In this document: positions 38,619-47,276 of the stretch, in pieces
Position numbering within the stretch: the first letter of the stretch is position 1
How the letters are laid out: the number at the start of each line of letters is the position of its first letter
Source: an uncultured Lachnospiraceae bacterium
GTDB lineage: Bacteria > Bacillota > Clostridia > Lachnospirales > Lachnospiraceae
DNA length: 64,000 nucleotides
Reading direction: 5' to 3'
Assembly (NCBI GenBank): GCA_902788555.1
Contig: CADAKQ010000013.1
Coordinates: forward strand, 62,001-126,000
Translations under genes and position numbers: made by a program
Notes under the pieces: model-generated
Told to the model about the DNA's origin: nothing
Seen by the model: only the letters and a program-made list of their open reading frames with translations
The model's database searches: none

Positions 38619-40463
38619 ATGTGTGGTATTGCAGGATTTTTTAATCCTAAGCAGGATTTCAGTGATAATCCAAAAGCTAATATAAAGATTCTTACCAATA
38701 TGATAAAAACTATGAAAATGCGCGGACCGGATGATGAAGGTTATGCCATTATAAAGCACTGCTGCTTCGCTCATACAAGACTTTCAATAATTGATTTATC
38801 AGATGGTAAGCAACCTATGAAGGTTTCTTATCAGGGAAATAACTATCATATAATTTTTAACGGAGAAATTTATAATCATCCTGATATTAAAAATGAACTT
38901 ATAAGTCTCGGTTATGTTTTTTATACCAAGTCTGATACAGAGGTAATTGCAAACGCTTTTGTCCATTGGGGGGCTGATTTTGTAAAAAGACTAAATGGTA
39001 TCTTTGCCATATCAATTTACGATGAAGAAAGAAATATGCTTTATCTTTTCAGGGATCATTTCGGCATAAAGCCTCTTTATTATACCCTAATCGGCCAGAC
39101 AACTGTTTTTTCTTCGAGAATTGACACATTATTTGAATATCCGGGTATAAGACCTGCACTGGATATAAGTGGATTTAATGAAATATTTACTATCGGACCG
39201 GCTAAGACATACGGACATGGTGTATTTACAAATATTAAAGAGGTTCTTCCGGGTGAATATATAGTAATTACTCCCGATACCTTCAGTCGTAAAATGTATT
39301 ATAAAATCGAAAGCAGACCTCATACTGACAGCTATGAAGAAACAATAGAAAAAACAGCTTATCTTGTAGAAGACAGTATCAAAAAACAGATGATTTCAGA
39401 TGTACCGATTTGTACATTTTTATCAGGAGGTATTGATTCGTCACTGGTAAGCTCTGTATGCACTAAGTATCTTAAGGCAGATGAAACACTTACGACATAT
39501 TCCTTTGATTTCGAGGATAACGACATTCATTTTAAGTCAAACAGCTTCCAACCTACACAGGACAGACCTTATGTTGATATAATGAAGAATTATCTTCATA
39601 CCGAACACATCTACCTTTCGTGTAAGTATGAAACCCTAGCCGACCTTTTAGAGCCTTCTGTGGACTCCAGATGTCTGCCAACTATGGCTGATGTAGACTC
39701 ATCGCTACTGTACTTTTGCAGTGAAGTTGCAAAAAAACATAAGGTTGCACTTACAGGAGAATGTGCGGATGAAATATTCGGAGGCTATCCATGGTTCCAT
39801 AAGGAAGAAATGATTAAGGCAAATACTTTTCCATGGATGAGAGATATTTCCTTTAGAAAATCATTACTTAATCCCGAGTTTGCCGCTGTACTTCATATGG
39901 AACAGTATATCGCAAATGCCTATGAAAAGTCTATTTCAGAAATTGATATAATCCCGTCTGAAAATGATATAGAAACCAGCAGACGTCGTATATCTTATCT
40001 AAATATCAGATGGTTTATGCAAACATTACTTGACCGTATGGACAGAACATCGATGCATAGCGGTCTTGAAGCAAGAGTTCCGTTCGCCGACCATCGCATC
40101 GTCGATTATGTTTTTAATATACCTTGGGAAATGAAAGCAAAAGACGGTATTCCTAAGAACCTACTGCGTCAGGCTTCCAAGGGCTTTTTACCGGATGATG
40201 TCTTAAATCGTCCAAAGAACCCATATCCAAAAACCTATCATCCGAAATATGAGGAGATTCTTGTAAACAGACTTAAAGAGGTAATAAATGATTCTTCATC
40301 ACCGATTCGCTCCTACCTTAATCTTACCGCTGTGAACAAATTCCTTGATTCACCAAAGGAATATGGCAAACCGTGGTACGGTCAGCTTATGGCAGGGCCA
40401 CAGATGGTGGCATATCTTTTACAGATAGATTACTGGATGAAAAAATACAGTCTTTCACTTTAA
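38619..40463 (+). CDS. asnB: Asparagine synthase (glutamine-hydrolysing)
   Basis: The 614-residue enzyme makes asparagine from aspartate, ATP and glutamine. Cys2 (MCGIAGFF) is the glutaminase nucleophile, exposed after Met removal. The synthetase domain has the ATP pyrophosphatase loop LSGGIDSSL (~268) and ECADEIFGGYPWF. The length is normal. GGGGATTTTT precedes the ATG. The 121-bp gap after the DAHP synthase gene holds no gene. It converges with miaB at a shared hairpin terminator. Confidence 0.95.
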   Translation: MCGIAGFFNPKQDFSDNPKANIKILTNMIKTMKMRGPDDEGYAIIKHCCFAHTRLSIIDLSDGKQPMKVSYQGNNYHIIFNGEIYNHPDIKNELISLGYVFYTKSDTEVIANAFVHWGADFVKRLNGIFAISIYDEERNMLYLFRDHFGIKPLYYTLIGQTTVFSSRIDTLFEYPGIRPALDISGFNEIFTIGPAKTYGHGVFTNIKEVLPGEYIVITPDTFSRKMYYKIESRPHTDSYEETIEKTAYLVEDSIKKQMISDVPICTFLSGGIDSSLVSSVCTKYLKADETLTTYSFDFEDNDIHFKSNSFQPTQDRPYVDIMKNYLHTEHIYLSCKYETLADLLEPSVDSRCLPTMADVDSSLLYFCSEVAKKHKVALTGECADEIFGGYPWFHKEEMIKANTFPWMRDISFRKSLLNPEFAAVLHMEQYIANAYEKSISEIDIIPSENDIETSRRRISYLNIRWFMQTLLDRMDRTSMHSGLEARVPFADHRIVDYVFNIPWEMKAKDGIPKNLLRQASKGFLPDDVLNRPKNPYPKTYHPKYEEILVNRLKEVINDSSSPIRSYLNLTAVNKFLDSPKEYGKPWYGQLMAGPQMVAYLLQIDYWMKKYSLSL

Positions 40464-40464
40464 A

Positions 40465-40510
40465 AATAAAAGCAGGAGCAAAATAAATGCTCCTGCTAAA
40501 TCTCTTTTAC
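40465..40510. terminator. Bidirectional terminator between asnB and miaB
   Basis: AGCAGGAGCA (40471-40480) pairs perfectly with TGCTCCTGCT (40488-40497) across a 7-nt loop. A-rich sequence on the left gives the T tract for the minus-strand miaB transcript; TCTCTTTT on the right serves asnB less well. Confidence 0.88.
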
Positions 40511-40521
40511 AGTTTAAACTT

Positions 40522-41925
40522 TCAGGCAAGTGTTCCCATAAAGTAAAAGCCCTTACATTCATCAAGCCTTACTTTTACAAATTCACCGATTAAATCCGCA
40601 CTTCCTTTAAAATGTACCGTCAGGCTTTCCTCTGTTTTTCCGGAAACAAGACTTTTATCCTGCCCGTTTATCTCTTCTACAAGTACTTCTTTTATCTGTC
40701 CCTCGTACCTTTTAATATTATTATTATCACTTACTGCCTTAAGAAGTCTCGGGAATCTCTCTTTAATCACATCCTCAGGCACCTGATTATCATATTCTGC
40801 AGCCGGAGTTCCGGTTCGCTTAGAGTAGATAAAGGTATAGGCCTGATCATAACCGACCTTTTCTACGACATCCAGCGTGTCCTGAAAATCCTCTTCTGTT
40901 TCCCCCGGAAAACCGACAATTATATCCGTTGTAAGGGATATATCCGGCATAGCCTTCTTAATTTTTCCAACAAGCTCAAGATAGCTTTCCTTGGTATACC
41001 TTCTGTTCATCCTTTTCAAAATCTCCGTTGAACCGGATTGAACAGGCAGATGTAAATGCTTGCATATCTTATCCTCTCGTGCCATAACGCTAATAAGCTC
41101 GTCAGAAAGGTCTTTTGGATGACTGGTCATAAAACGAACTCTTTTAATTCCGTCAATTTTACATACCCTTTCAAGTAATTCAGGAAAGCTTATGCCGCCG
41201 TCATAGGAATTAACATTCTGTCCCAAAAGCATAATTTCCTTAACCCCGACTCTCGCCAATGCCTCAACCTCTGCAAGTATCTCTTCAGGCTTTCTGCTCT
41301 TTTCTCTGCCTCTTACATAAGGGACAATACAGTATGTACAGAAATTATTACATCCAAACATAATATTAACGCCGGATTTAAAATTAAACTTTCTCTTTTG
41401 AGGAAGAGCCTCGACTATCTCATCACTCTTTTCAAGAACCTCTATAACTGATTTACCCAAGGTTTTATATGTATATATAAGCTCCGCAAGCTTATATATA
41501 TTATGGGTTCCGAATACTATATCAACAAATTTATATTTTTGTCTTATATTTTCAATAACATGCGGCTCCTGCATCATGCAACCACAAAGGCAGACTATCA
41601 TTTCAGGATTTTTCGCCTTAAGATTCTTAAGATGGCCGAGATGTCCATACAGCTTAAGATTGGCATTTTCCCTAACCGTACAGGTATTATATATTATAAA
41701 ATCCGCCTTTTCATCCTCAACCTCTTCATAGCCTATCTCGTCAAGTATTCCTTTAAGCTTCTCAGAATCATGTGCATTCATCTGGCAGCCAAAGGTTACC
41801 ACACAATATGTAAGGTTACGTCCAAGCTCTTTTTTTCTTTCAAGCACAAGCTCTTTACAAAGATTTATGAAGTAAAGCTGTCTGTCAGGTTCCATTAAAT
41901 TTATATCAAGATTTTTATCATCCAT
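40522..41925 (-). CDS. miaB: tRNA-2-methylthio-N6-dimethylallyladenosine synthase
   Basis: The 467-residue radical SAM methylthiotransferase modifies A37 of tRNAs that read UNN codons. The N-terminal UPF0004 domain carries three cysteines for the auxiliary cluster (FGCQMN, YNTCTVRENA, CLCGCMMQ). The radical SAM motif CNNFCTYC is at ~190-197 and a TRAM domain lies at ~400-466. All cluster ligands are present. Confidence 0.95.
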   Translation of the reverse strand: MDDKNLDINLMEPDRQLYFINLCKELVLERKKELGRNLTYCVVTFGCQMNAHDSEKLKGILDEIGYEEVEDEKADFIIYNTCTVRENANLKLYGHLGHLKNLKAKNPEMIVCLCGCMMQEPHVIENIRQKYKFVDIVFGTHNIYKLAELIYTYKTLGKSVIEVLEKSDEIVEALPQKRKFNFKSGVNIMFGCNNFCTYCIVPYVRGREKSRKPEEILAEVEALARVGVKEIMLLGQNVNSYDGGISFPELLERVCKIDGIKRVRFMTSHPKDLSDELISVMAREDKICKHLHLPVQSGSTEILKRMNRRYTKESYLELVGKIKKAMPDISLTTDIIVGFPGETEEDFQDTLDVVEKVGYDQAYTFIYSKRTGTPAAEYDNQVPEDVIKERFPRLLKAVSDNNNIKRYEGQIKEVLVEEINGQDKSLVSGKTEESLTVHFKGSADLIGEFVKVRLDECKGFYFMGTLA

Positions 41926-42014
41926 AAAATTATCCTTATCATCCTTAAAAATACCTTTAAATTATAAGCTAAATCCTTATATATTTCAACATAAAAAACA
42001 TAAAGACTATTAAC

Positions 42015-42046
42015 TAAAAAAAGCCGCAAGACAAAGCATTACGGCT
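42015..42046 (-). terminator. Terminator of the amino-acid ABC operon
   Basis: On the minus strand AGCCGTAA pairs with TTGCGGCT (eight pairs including one wobble) and is followed by seven T. It lies about 50 bp past the ATPase stop. Confidence 0.8.
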
Positions 42047-42096
42047 ATTTTTATAGGATTTTACCTACTCTAAAAGGCAATATCAATTATATTTAC

Positions 42097-42837
42097 TCAA
42101 AGTACACTTTCAAGAAATCCTTTTAGTCTTTCACTCTTCGGATTATCCAAAACCTCTTTTGGTGTTCCATCTTCCTTTATACCCTTATCGTCTATGAAAA
42201 GAACACGACTTGCAACCTCTCTTGCAAAGCCCATCTCATGTGTTACGATAACCATAGTCATACCGCCATTAGCCAACTCCTTCATGATATTAAGAACCTC
42301 GTTTACCATCTCAGGATCAAGCGCAGATGTAGGTTCATCAAAAAGAATAATGTCAGGATTCATGGCAAGCGCCCTGGCGATAGCCACACGCTGCTTTTGA
42401 CCACCGGAAAGCTGGGAAGGATAAGCATTACCCTTATCCGAAAGACCTACTCTTTCCAAAAGCTCCTTTGCCTTATCCTTTGCTTCTTCCTCGGACATAA
42501 GATTATGCTTGATAGGTGCAAAGGTTATATTTCTTTCAATAGTCATATTGTTAAAAAGATTAAACTGCTGAAATACCATACCCATCTTTGGTAAAACTTC
42601 ATAGACATCTGTTTTTTTATCCGTAATACATATATCATCAAAATATATATCACCGCTTGTAGGCTTTTCAAGAAGATTAAGGGTTCTGATAAAGGTACTT
42701 TTACCGCAGCCCGAAGGTCCTATAACAGCTATTACCTCGCCTTTTTTGATATCAATATTTATATCCTCGAGAACAACCTCATCACCATAGGTTTTATTAA
42801 GATGCTCTGTATGTATAATAATATTATCATCTTTCAT
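42097..42837 (-). CDS. Polar amino-acid ABC transporter ATP-binding protein
   Basis: The 246-residue ATPase belongs to the GlnQ/HisP family. Walker A is GPSGCGKST (~40-48), the signature is LSGGQKQR (~140), Walker B is [13 protein letters not shown] and the switch histidine is in VIVTHEMGF. It overlaps the permease gene by 11 bp and completes a binding protein-permease-ATPase operon. The substrate is probably an amino acid; which one cannot be read from the sequence. Confidence 0.93.
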   Translation of the reverse strand: MKDDNIIIHTEHLNKTYGDEVVLEDINIDIKKGEVIAVIGPSGCGKSTFIRTLNLLEKPTSGDIYFDDICITDKKTDVYEVLPKMGMVFQQFNLFNNMTIERNITFAPIKHNLMSEEEAKDKAKELLERVGLSDKGNAYPSQLSGGQKQRVAIARALAMNPDIILFDEPTSALDPEMVNEVLNIMKELANGGMTMVIVTHEMGFAREVASRVLFIDDKGIKEDGTPKEVLDNPKSERLKGFLESVL

Positions 42838-43603
42838 TTTTCTTCAGACTCCTCTCAAGCTTGGAAACCAATGATGACAGACCAACCACCAAAACAAGAT
42901 ATATAAATGCAACCAACAAAAGCGGGAACATTGCCTCATAGGTTATACTTCTTATTATCATACCGCCTCTTGTAAGATCGCTTAAGCCTATATAACCGCT
43001 TATGGATGTTTCTTTTAACAAGGTTATAAATTCATTGGCAAGAGCCGGTAAAACATTTTTTAAAGCCTGTGGCAAAATAATACTTACCATAACGGTAGAA
43101 TACTTAAGTCCAAGACTGTGCCCTGCTTCAAACTGTCCAATGTCTATAGACATAATACCCGATCTTATTATCTCCGCCACATAAGCCGCCGAGTTAAGAC
43201 CAAAAGCGATTACAGCTACCAGAATCTTATTGATATTTACGGATGCAAATATAACATAATAAATTATAATAAGCTGCACCATAACAGGGGTTCCTCTAAT
43301 AACCGTAAGATATAGCTTTGCAACCAAATCAAGAATTTTAAGGCTTCCTTTTTTATCATGTGTAACCCTGATAACAGCAAGGATAAAACCTAAAAATACA
43401 CCTATAAGACCAGCAAGTATGGTTATGATAAATGTATTTTTCAATCCATCCAATATATATTGATATCTTTGCTCTTTAATAAAATTATCATTAAATTTTT
43501 CCGAAAATTCATTAAAATTGCATCCTGTCAGTGAAAATGCGGAAACCGCAAAAATAATCATCAACAAAATATGCTTTTTAGATTTATCCGTAAACTGCTT
43601 CAT
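42827..43603 (-). CDS. Amino-acid ABC transporter permease with an N-terminal lipobox
   Basis: ATG 43603, eight bases after GGGAG, gives 258 residues. The body (~48-258) is a HisM/GlnP-type permease with about five membrane helices and the EAA loop ([22 protein letters not shown]). The unusual part is the first ~30 residues, [25 protein letters not shown], which look like a lipoprotein signal peptide with lipobox LTGC at residues 25-28. Permeases of this family have an external N-terminus, so cleavage and lipidation are topologically possible. The alternative is an extra uncleaved helix. A longer reading to 43636 has no ribosome binding site. Confidence 0.88.
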   Translation of the reverse strand: MKQFTDKSKKHILLMIIFAVSAFSLTGCNFNEFSEKFNDNFIKEQRYQYILDGLKNTFIITILAGLIGVFLGFILAVIRVTHDKKGSLKILDLVAKLYLTVIRGTPVMVQLIIIYYVIFASVNINKILVAVIAFGLNSAAYVAEIIRSGIMSIDIGQFEAGHSLGLKYSTVMVSIILPQALKNVLPALANEFITLLKETSISGYIGLSDLTRGGMIIRSITYEAMFPLLLVAFIYLVLVVGLSSLVSKLERSLKKNER

Positions 43604-43656
43604 CAATTTATCTCCCGAAATGAAATCCCAAGTCATTTTATATATTTATACTTTTT

Positions 43657-44448
43657 TTACTTGTCATATACAATTATAACCTGTCTTGAAGTAATATAAG
43701 TATCTGAGAAATTGATACTCTTTAATCTTTCCTCTGTAACAGTAAAGCCTGCCAATCCTATATCAGCCTTACCTGAGCTTACAGCATTGATAATAGCATC
43801 AAACTCCATATCTTCTATCTCAAGAACCATACCAAGCTTATCAGCTATAGCATAACCAAGCTCTACATCATAACCCATAATTGTACCACCATCATAATAC
43901 TCATAAGGTGGAAAATATGCATTTGTAGCCATAACAAGCTTCTCTCCGTCTGTAACGGTCTGAGTATAATGGAAATCACCTGTCTTATTGATATATGTAT
44001 CCTCAAGCTTTTGAAGCGTTCCATCTGCCTTTAATTCTTCAATAGCCTTATTTACATCATTTAAAAGGTCTTCATTTTCCTTAGCAATAACCGCAGCATA
44101 GTCTTCGTCGGTAAATTCTTCATTTAAAATCTTTAAATCTGAATTCTTCTCTACAAAAACCTTTGCAGGCTGCTCGTCAATTATAACAGCATCAATCTTT
44201 CCCTGCTTTAATGCTTCAACTGCATCAACACCGGCATTGTATCTTATAACCTCAGTACCTTTTTCATCACCTTCATAGTCTGATGCATAGATATCGCCGG
44301 TTGTTCCAAGCTGAACACCGATACGTGAACCTTCAAGGTCATCGATAGTTTCAATCTTCTTTCTCTTTGAACCGCAGGCTACAAGTGAAAACATTGAAAT
44401 AATACATGCTGCAACCAATAAATACTTAGTCTTTTTAAAATTTTTCAT
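43657..44448 (-). CDS. Amino-acid ABC transporter substrate-binding lipoprotein, circularly permuted
   Basis: ATG 44448 (GGAG nine bases before) gives 263 residues with a lipoprotein signal and lipobox LVAC (Cys25). The family-3 binding domain is in swapped order. The part normally last (IETIDDLEGSRIGVQLGTTG to ELKADGTLQKLED) comes first, at residues ~32-145. The part normally first (LVMATNAYFPPYEYYDGG to GLAGFTVTEERLKSINFSD) follows, at ~165-255. Both lobes seem complete, so the protein should still close around an amino-acid ligand. It is the first gene of the transporter operon. Confidence 0.9.
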   Translation of the reverse strand: MKNFKKTKYLLVAACIISMFSLVACGSKRKKIETIDDLEGSRIGVQLGTTGDIYASDYEGDEKGTEVIRYNAGVDAVEALKQGKIDAVIIDEQPAKVFVEKNSDLKILNEEFTDEDYAAVIAKENEDLLNDVNKAIEELKADGTLQKLEDTYINKTGDFHYTQTVTDGEKLVMATNAYFPPYEYYDGGTIMGYDVELGYAIADKLGMVLEIEDMEFDAIINAVSSGKADIGLAGFTVTEERLKSINFSDTYITSRQVIIVYDK

Positions 44449-44540
44449 CTTAAATCTCTCCATTTCCTTAATAAATTAATACAAACAAAGCAATTATATA
44501 TTATTATAAGAAAAATTTCCACATAAAAATGCCTAAAATA

Positions 44541-44575
44541 AAAAAAAATAGGAACAGACAAGATGTCTGTTCCTA
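44541..44575 (-). terminator. Terminator of the chemoreceptor gene
   Basis: A perfect 12-bp stem, TAGGAACAGACA (44549-44560) with TGTCTGTTCCTA (44564-44575), has a 3-nt loop. On the minus strand it is followed by a run of T. Confidence 0.9.
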
Positions 44576-44602
44576 TAATAAACCATTATATCAATATCTT
44601 AT

Positions 44603-46321
44603 TTAAAGCTTGAATTTATTTACTTCATCATAAAGAGCGTTTGAAATATTATTGCTCGAATCAGCCTCACCGCCGATTTCCTTCATGGAATTGGACATTT
44701 CAACGGACTTCTCTGTAGCACTGACAACGCTTTCTGCTGTATCCTCAACTGCCTTTACAACAGACTCTGTCGCTTCCTTTATACTTTCGATATTATGCTG
44801 AACACTGTTACTTAATTCTTCAAATTCAGTCATCATATTATCAAACTTTTCAGCAGTTTGTTCATAATCATTGCTTGTAGAAACCAGCTCATTATATCCA
44901 TTCATAGTAACCTCATGGATAAATACAATCATATCCTCTGCTTCCTTAGCAAGCTCATTAACTGCAGCAACAACCTCATCAGATACCATCTGTATCTCAG
45001 ATGCGGCATCAGCCGAATCCATAGCAAGCTTTCCTATCTCACTTGCAACAACAGTAAAGCCTCGTCCGGCCTCTCCGGCTCTTGCTGCCTCAATACTCGC
45101 ATTTAAAGCGAGAAGATTTGTCTGCTCAGTAATTGCAAGAATATTATTGGTAAGCACATCAATCTGAGAAACAGCTTTTGACTTTTCAATCTTTGCATAA
45201 ATTGACTGTGCCATCTCATCAACTCTTCTTGCAGCATTATCCTTATCTGCTACGGCCTTAACACCGGTACTTTCCGCATCATCACGTACTTCCTTAGAAT
45301 AGGCTCTTCCTGTCTCGACCTGCTCAACAATTCCTGAGAATGCATCATTTATTCCTGACATAAGCTCATCTATCTGATTAATAGAAGCTGTTGTTTCCTC
45401 CATCGCAGCACTCATATCCTCCATAGTCATGCTGACATCCTCAGCATTAACTCCGGCCTGACCAACACGTCTTGCAATATTATCAGAAGAGCTTTTTATC
45501 TTAACAGAACTCTCAGAAATATTTGTCATAATATATCTTATGTAATTAATGAGCTCATTAATATTTTTGGCAATAACTTCAAACTCATCACCGGTTCTTA
45601 CCTCTATCTGCTTAGTTAAATCACCATCTCCGTTTGCAAGTTCTTTAACCTTGTCATTAAGTAAGCAAAACTGCTTCTTGAACATCTTACCTATGATGAA
45701 CATGATAATCATACCGATTACAAACATAATCACACATATAACTATGATAAGCTTTGCAATACCTGTACTCTGGGATTCAATCCACTCCATACTGATATCT
45801 ATAACCGCAAGACCTACAACTTCATTACCATCATATATAGGACTGTATGCACTTATATGAGTTCCCCACTCATCAGTATAAGGCTCTTTATTTACTACAG
45901 ATTCTCCTTTATAAGCTCTCTCAACTTCATCTGAATCATCACCAAAGTCTTCACCCGGAAGTCCGGGTTCGTCAGGATCCGAATCAACCACAAAAACATT
46001 TATGCCCTCTTCATTTCTTCTTATTGTGTATACATATTCCACATCACTGTTATCTCTGAAAACAGCTAAACTATCTAAAATATTATTGTATTCATCCGTA
46101 CCCACATAAGATTCATCATTACCTATCATAGCCAGCTCGCTTCCATCAATGGATGCAGCTACACAGGCAGATGTATTCTTTGCATTATCTTTAATCTGGC
46201 TCACAAGTAAATTCTTAGATTTGTTATATATTGTAAGACCAAGTAAGATATCAGATATAATAAGAAATACAATAATACCAAGAATCAACTTCATAGTTAC
46301 ACTTATGCCACGTACTTTCAT
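44603..46321 (-). CDS. Methyl-accepting chemotaxis protein
   Basis: The 572-residue receptor has one membrane helix near the start (~11-33), an extracellular Cache-like sensor (~36-185, with [17 protein letters not shown]), a second helix (~190-212), a HAMP domain and a cytoplasmic signalling domain. The conserved hairpin tip [20 protein letters not shown] is intact, so it can couple to CheA/CheW. No other chemotaxis or flagellar gene lies in the window. The sensor ligand is unknown. TAGGAGGTTTTTGAT precedes the ATG. The region 46322-46591 upstream is AT-rich and contains only the next gene's terminator. Confidence 0.92.
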   Translation of the reverse strand: MKVRGISVTMKLILGIIVFLIISDILLGLTIYNKSKNLLVSQIKDNAKNTSACVAASIDGSELAMIGNDESYVGTDEYNNILDSLAVFRDNSDVEYVYTIRRNEEGINVFVVDSDPDEPGLPGEDFGDDSDEVERAYKGESVVNKEPYTDEWGTHISAYSPIYDGNEVVGLAVIDISMEWIESQSTGIAKLIIVICVIMFVIGMIIMFIIGKMFKKQFCLLNDKVKELANGDGDLTKQIEVRTGDEFEVIAKNINELINYIRYIMTNISESSVKIKSSSDNIARRVGQAGVNAEDVSMTMEDMSAAMEETTASINQIDELMSGINDAFSGIVEQVETGRAYSKEVRDDAESTGVKAVADKDNAARRVDEMAQSIYAKIEKSKAVSQIDVLTNNILAITEQTNLLALNASIEAARAGEAGRGFTVVASEIGKLAMDSADAASEIQMVSDEVVAAVNELAKEAEDMIVFIHEVTMNGYNELVSTSNDYEQTAEKFDNMMTEFEELSNSVQHNIESIKEATESVVKAVEDTAESVVSATEKSVEMSNSMKEIGGEADSSNNISNALYDEVNKFKL

Positions 46322-46487
46322 ATCAAAAACCTCCTATATGGGGATATGCATTATTAATTGTTTTGTTTGTAAATTGATAAAATAAAATATATACAATGTA
46401 TTATATATTATATTGAGTAAAATTTCTATAAAAAAAATAAAAAAAGTAAAAAAAATGAAAAGTAAAAAAGTGATAAATTATAGTGAG

Positions 46488-46526
46488 ATAAAAAGGAAAC
46501 CGGATAATTATAATTAATCCGGTTCC
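46488..46526 (-). terminator. Terminator of the YneA-like gene
   Basis: AACCGGAT (46498-46505) pairs with ATCCGGTT (46517-46524), with two further pairs beyond a bulged A. On the minus strand TTTTTAT follows. Confidence 0.75.
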
Positions 46527-46591
46527 CTATGGGTAAAAAGTATGTGAAATGTATATATGAAAAACTTATATAAATAAGCTTATCATCTTAT

Positions 46592-46942
46592 CTATTGGTT
46601 TGATGAAACCTGTACAGGTGCATCATAATAAGGTATAACCAGAGTTGCTCCATTGTATATCTTATCACCCACAAGATTATTAATGCTCTTTACTTCATCA
46701 ATATAATCTTCTACGGACGAGTATTCTTCAGAAATATTCTCGTTTGCAATACTCCACAAAGTATCATCCTCATCAATGGTTATACATTTGAAGTACTTAA
46801 CATTGTATGTTGAGGCATCAACACTTTTCTCACTTTTATCTGTTCCAAAAAATAAAACCATAACAAAAAGAGTCAAACCCGTTATTAAAATAAATAATTT
46901 ATAATTTTTGTGTAAAAATCCTGCAATATTCTTAATATTCAT
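46592..46942 (-). CDS. YneA-like SOS cell-division suppressor (membrane helix plus LysM)
   Basis: The 116-residue protein has a short N-terminus, one membrane helix (LFILITGLTLFVMVLFFG, ~16-34) and a C-terminal LysM domain (TIDEDDTLWSIANENI to GATLVIPYY, ~55-108). This size and layout match Bacillus YneA, which halts septation during DNA damage. The promoter carries three LexA-like boxes, which strongly supports the SOS role. lexA itself, which is next to yneA in Bacillus, is not adjacent here. GGAGG lies nine bases before ATG 46942. The alternative is a generic LysM wall protein, but the promoter argues against that. Confidence 0.82.
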   Translation of the reverse strand: MNIKNIAGFLHKNYKLFILITGLTLFVMVLFFGTDKSEKSVDASTYNVKYFKCITIDEDDTLWSIANENISEEYSSVEDYIDEVKSINNLVGDKIYNGATLVIPYYDAPVQVSSNQ

Positions 46943-46967
46943 ATCATAGTCCCTCCTTGAACTTATT

Positions 46968-47045
46968 CAAACATGTGTTCGTTTCGATATGAATACTATA
47001 TCGCACATTTGTTCGGTTGTCAATACTTTTTCGAACAAATTTTCG
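46968..47045 (-). promoter_or_regulatory. SOS promoter with three LexA-like boxes
   Basis: On the minus strand TTGACA (47018-47023), 17 bp and TATAGT (46995-47000) form a strong promoter. Three 14-bp sites each match the Firmicute LexA box CGAACnnnnGTTCG with one mismatch: 47032-47045 upstream of the -35, 47002-47015 inside the spacer, and 46968-46981 just after the start point. Spacing is 34 and 30 bp centre to centre. Confidence 0.85.
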
Positions 47046-47067
47046 ATTTATTTTAATTATATTTTAT

Positions 47068-47271
47068 TTACTCATTATATTCAGTAACCCTATAGCTTGA
47101 AATCTTACCGGCATTATCATAGTATACCGCTTTTATCTCATAACCGTCCTTGTCGTATGTATATACGTTATAGCTTTCAAGCTTTCCATCCGAATCATAA
47201 CTATAATCCTTAGTATTTATGTTATTTTCATCATATTCAAAAATATTGTAATACTGGATTGTATCGTCCAT
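47068..47271 (-). pseudogene. Orphan YD-repeat-like fragment
   Basis: From ATG 47271 there are 67 residues of tyrosine/aspartate-rich repeat (YDSDGKLESYNVYTYDKDG, YYDNAGKISSYRVTEYNE). They resemble the repeats of the 59809-61602 protein. The ATG comes only a few bases after the stop of the preceding surface protein and lies in a different frame. There is no clear ribosome binding site and no signal peptide. It is most likely the surviving 3' end of a lost YD-repeat gene whose front was replaced by recombination; translation by coupling cannot be excluded. Confidence 0.5.
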
Positions 47272-47276
47272 TTTTA

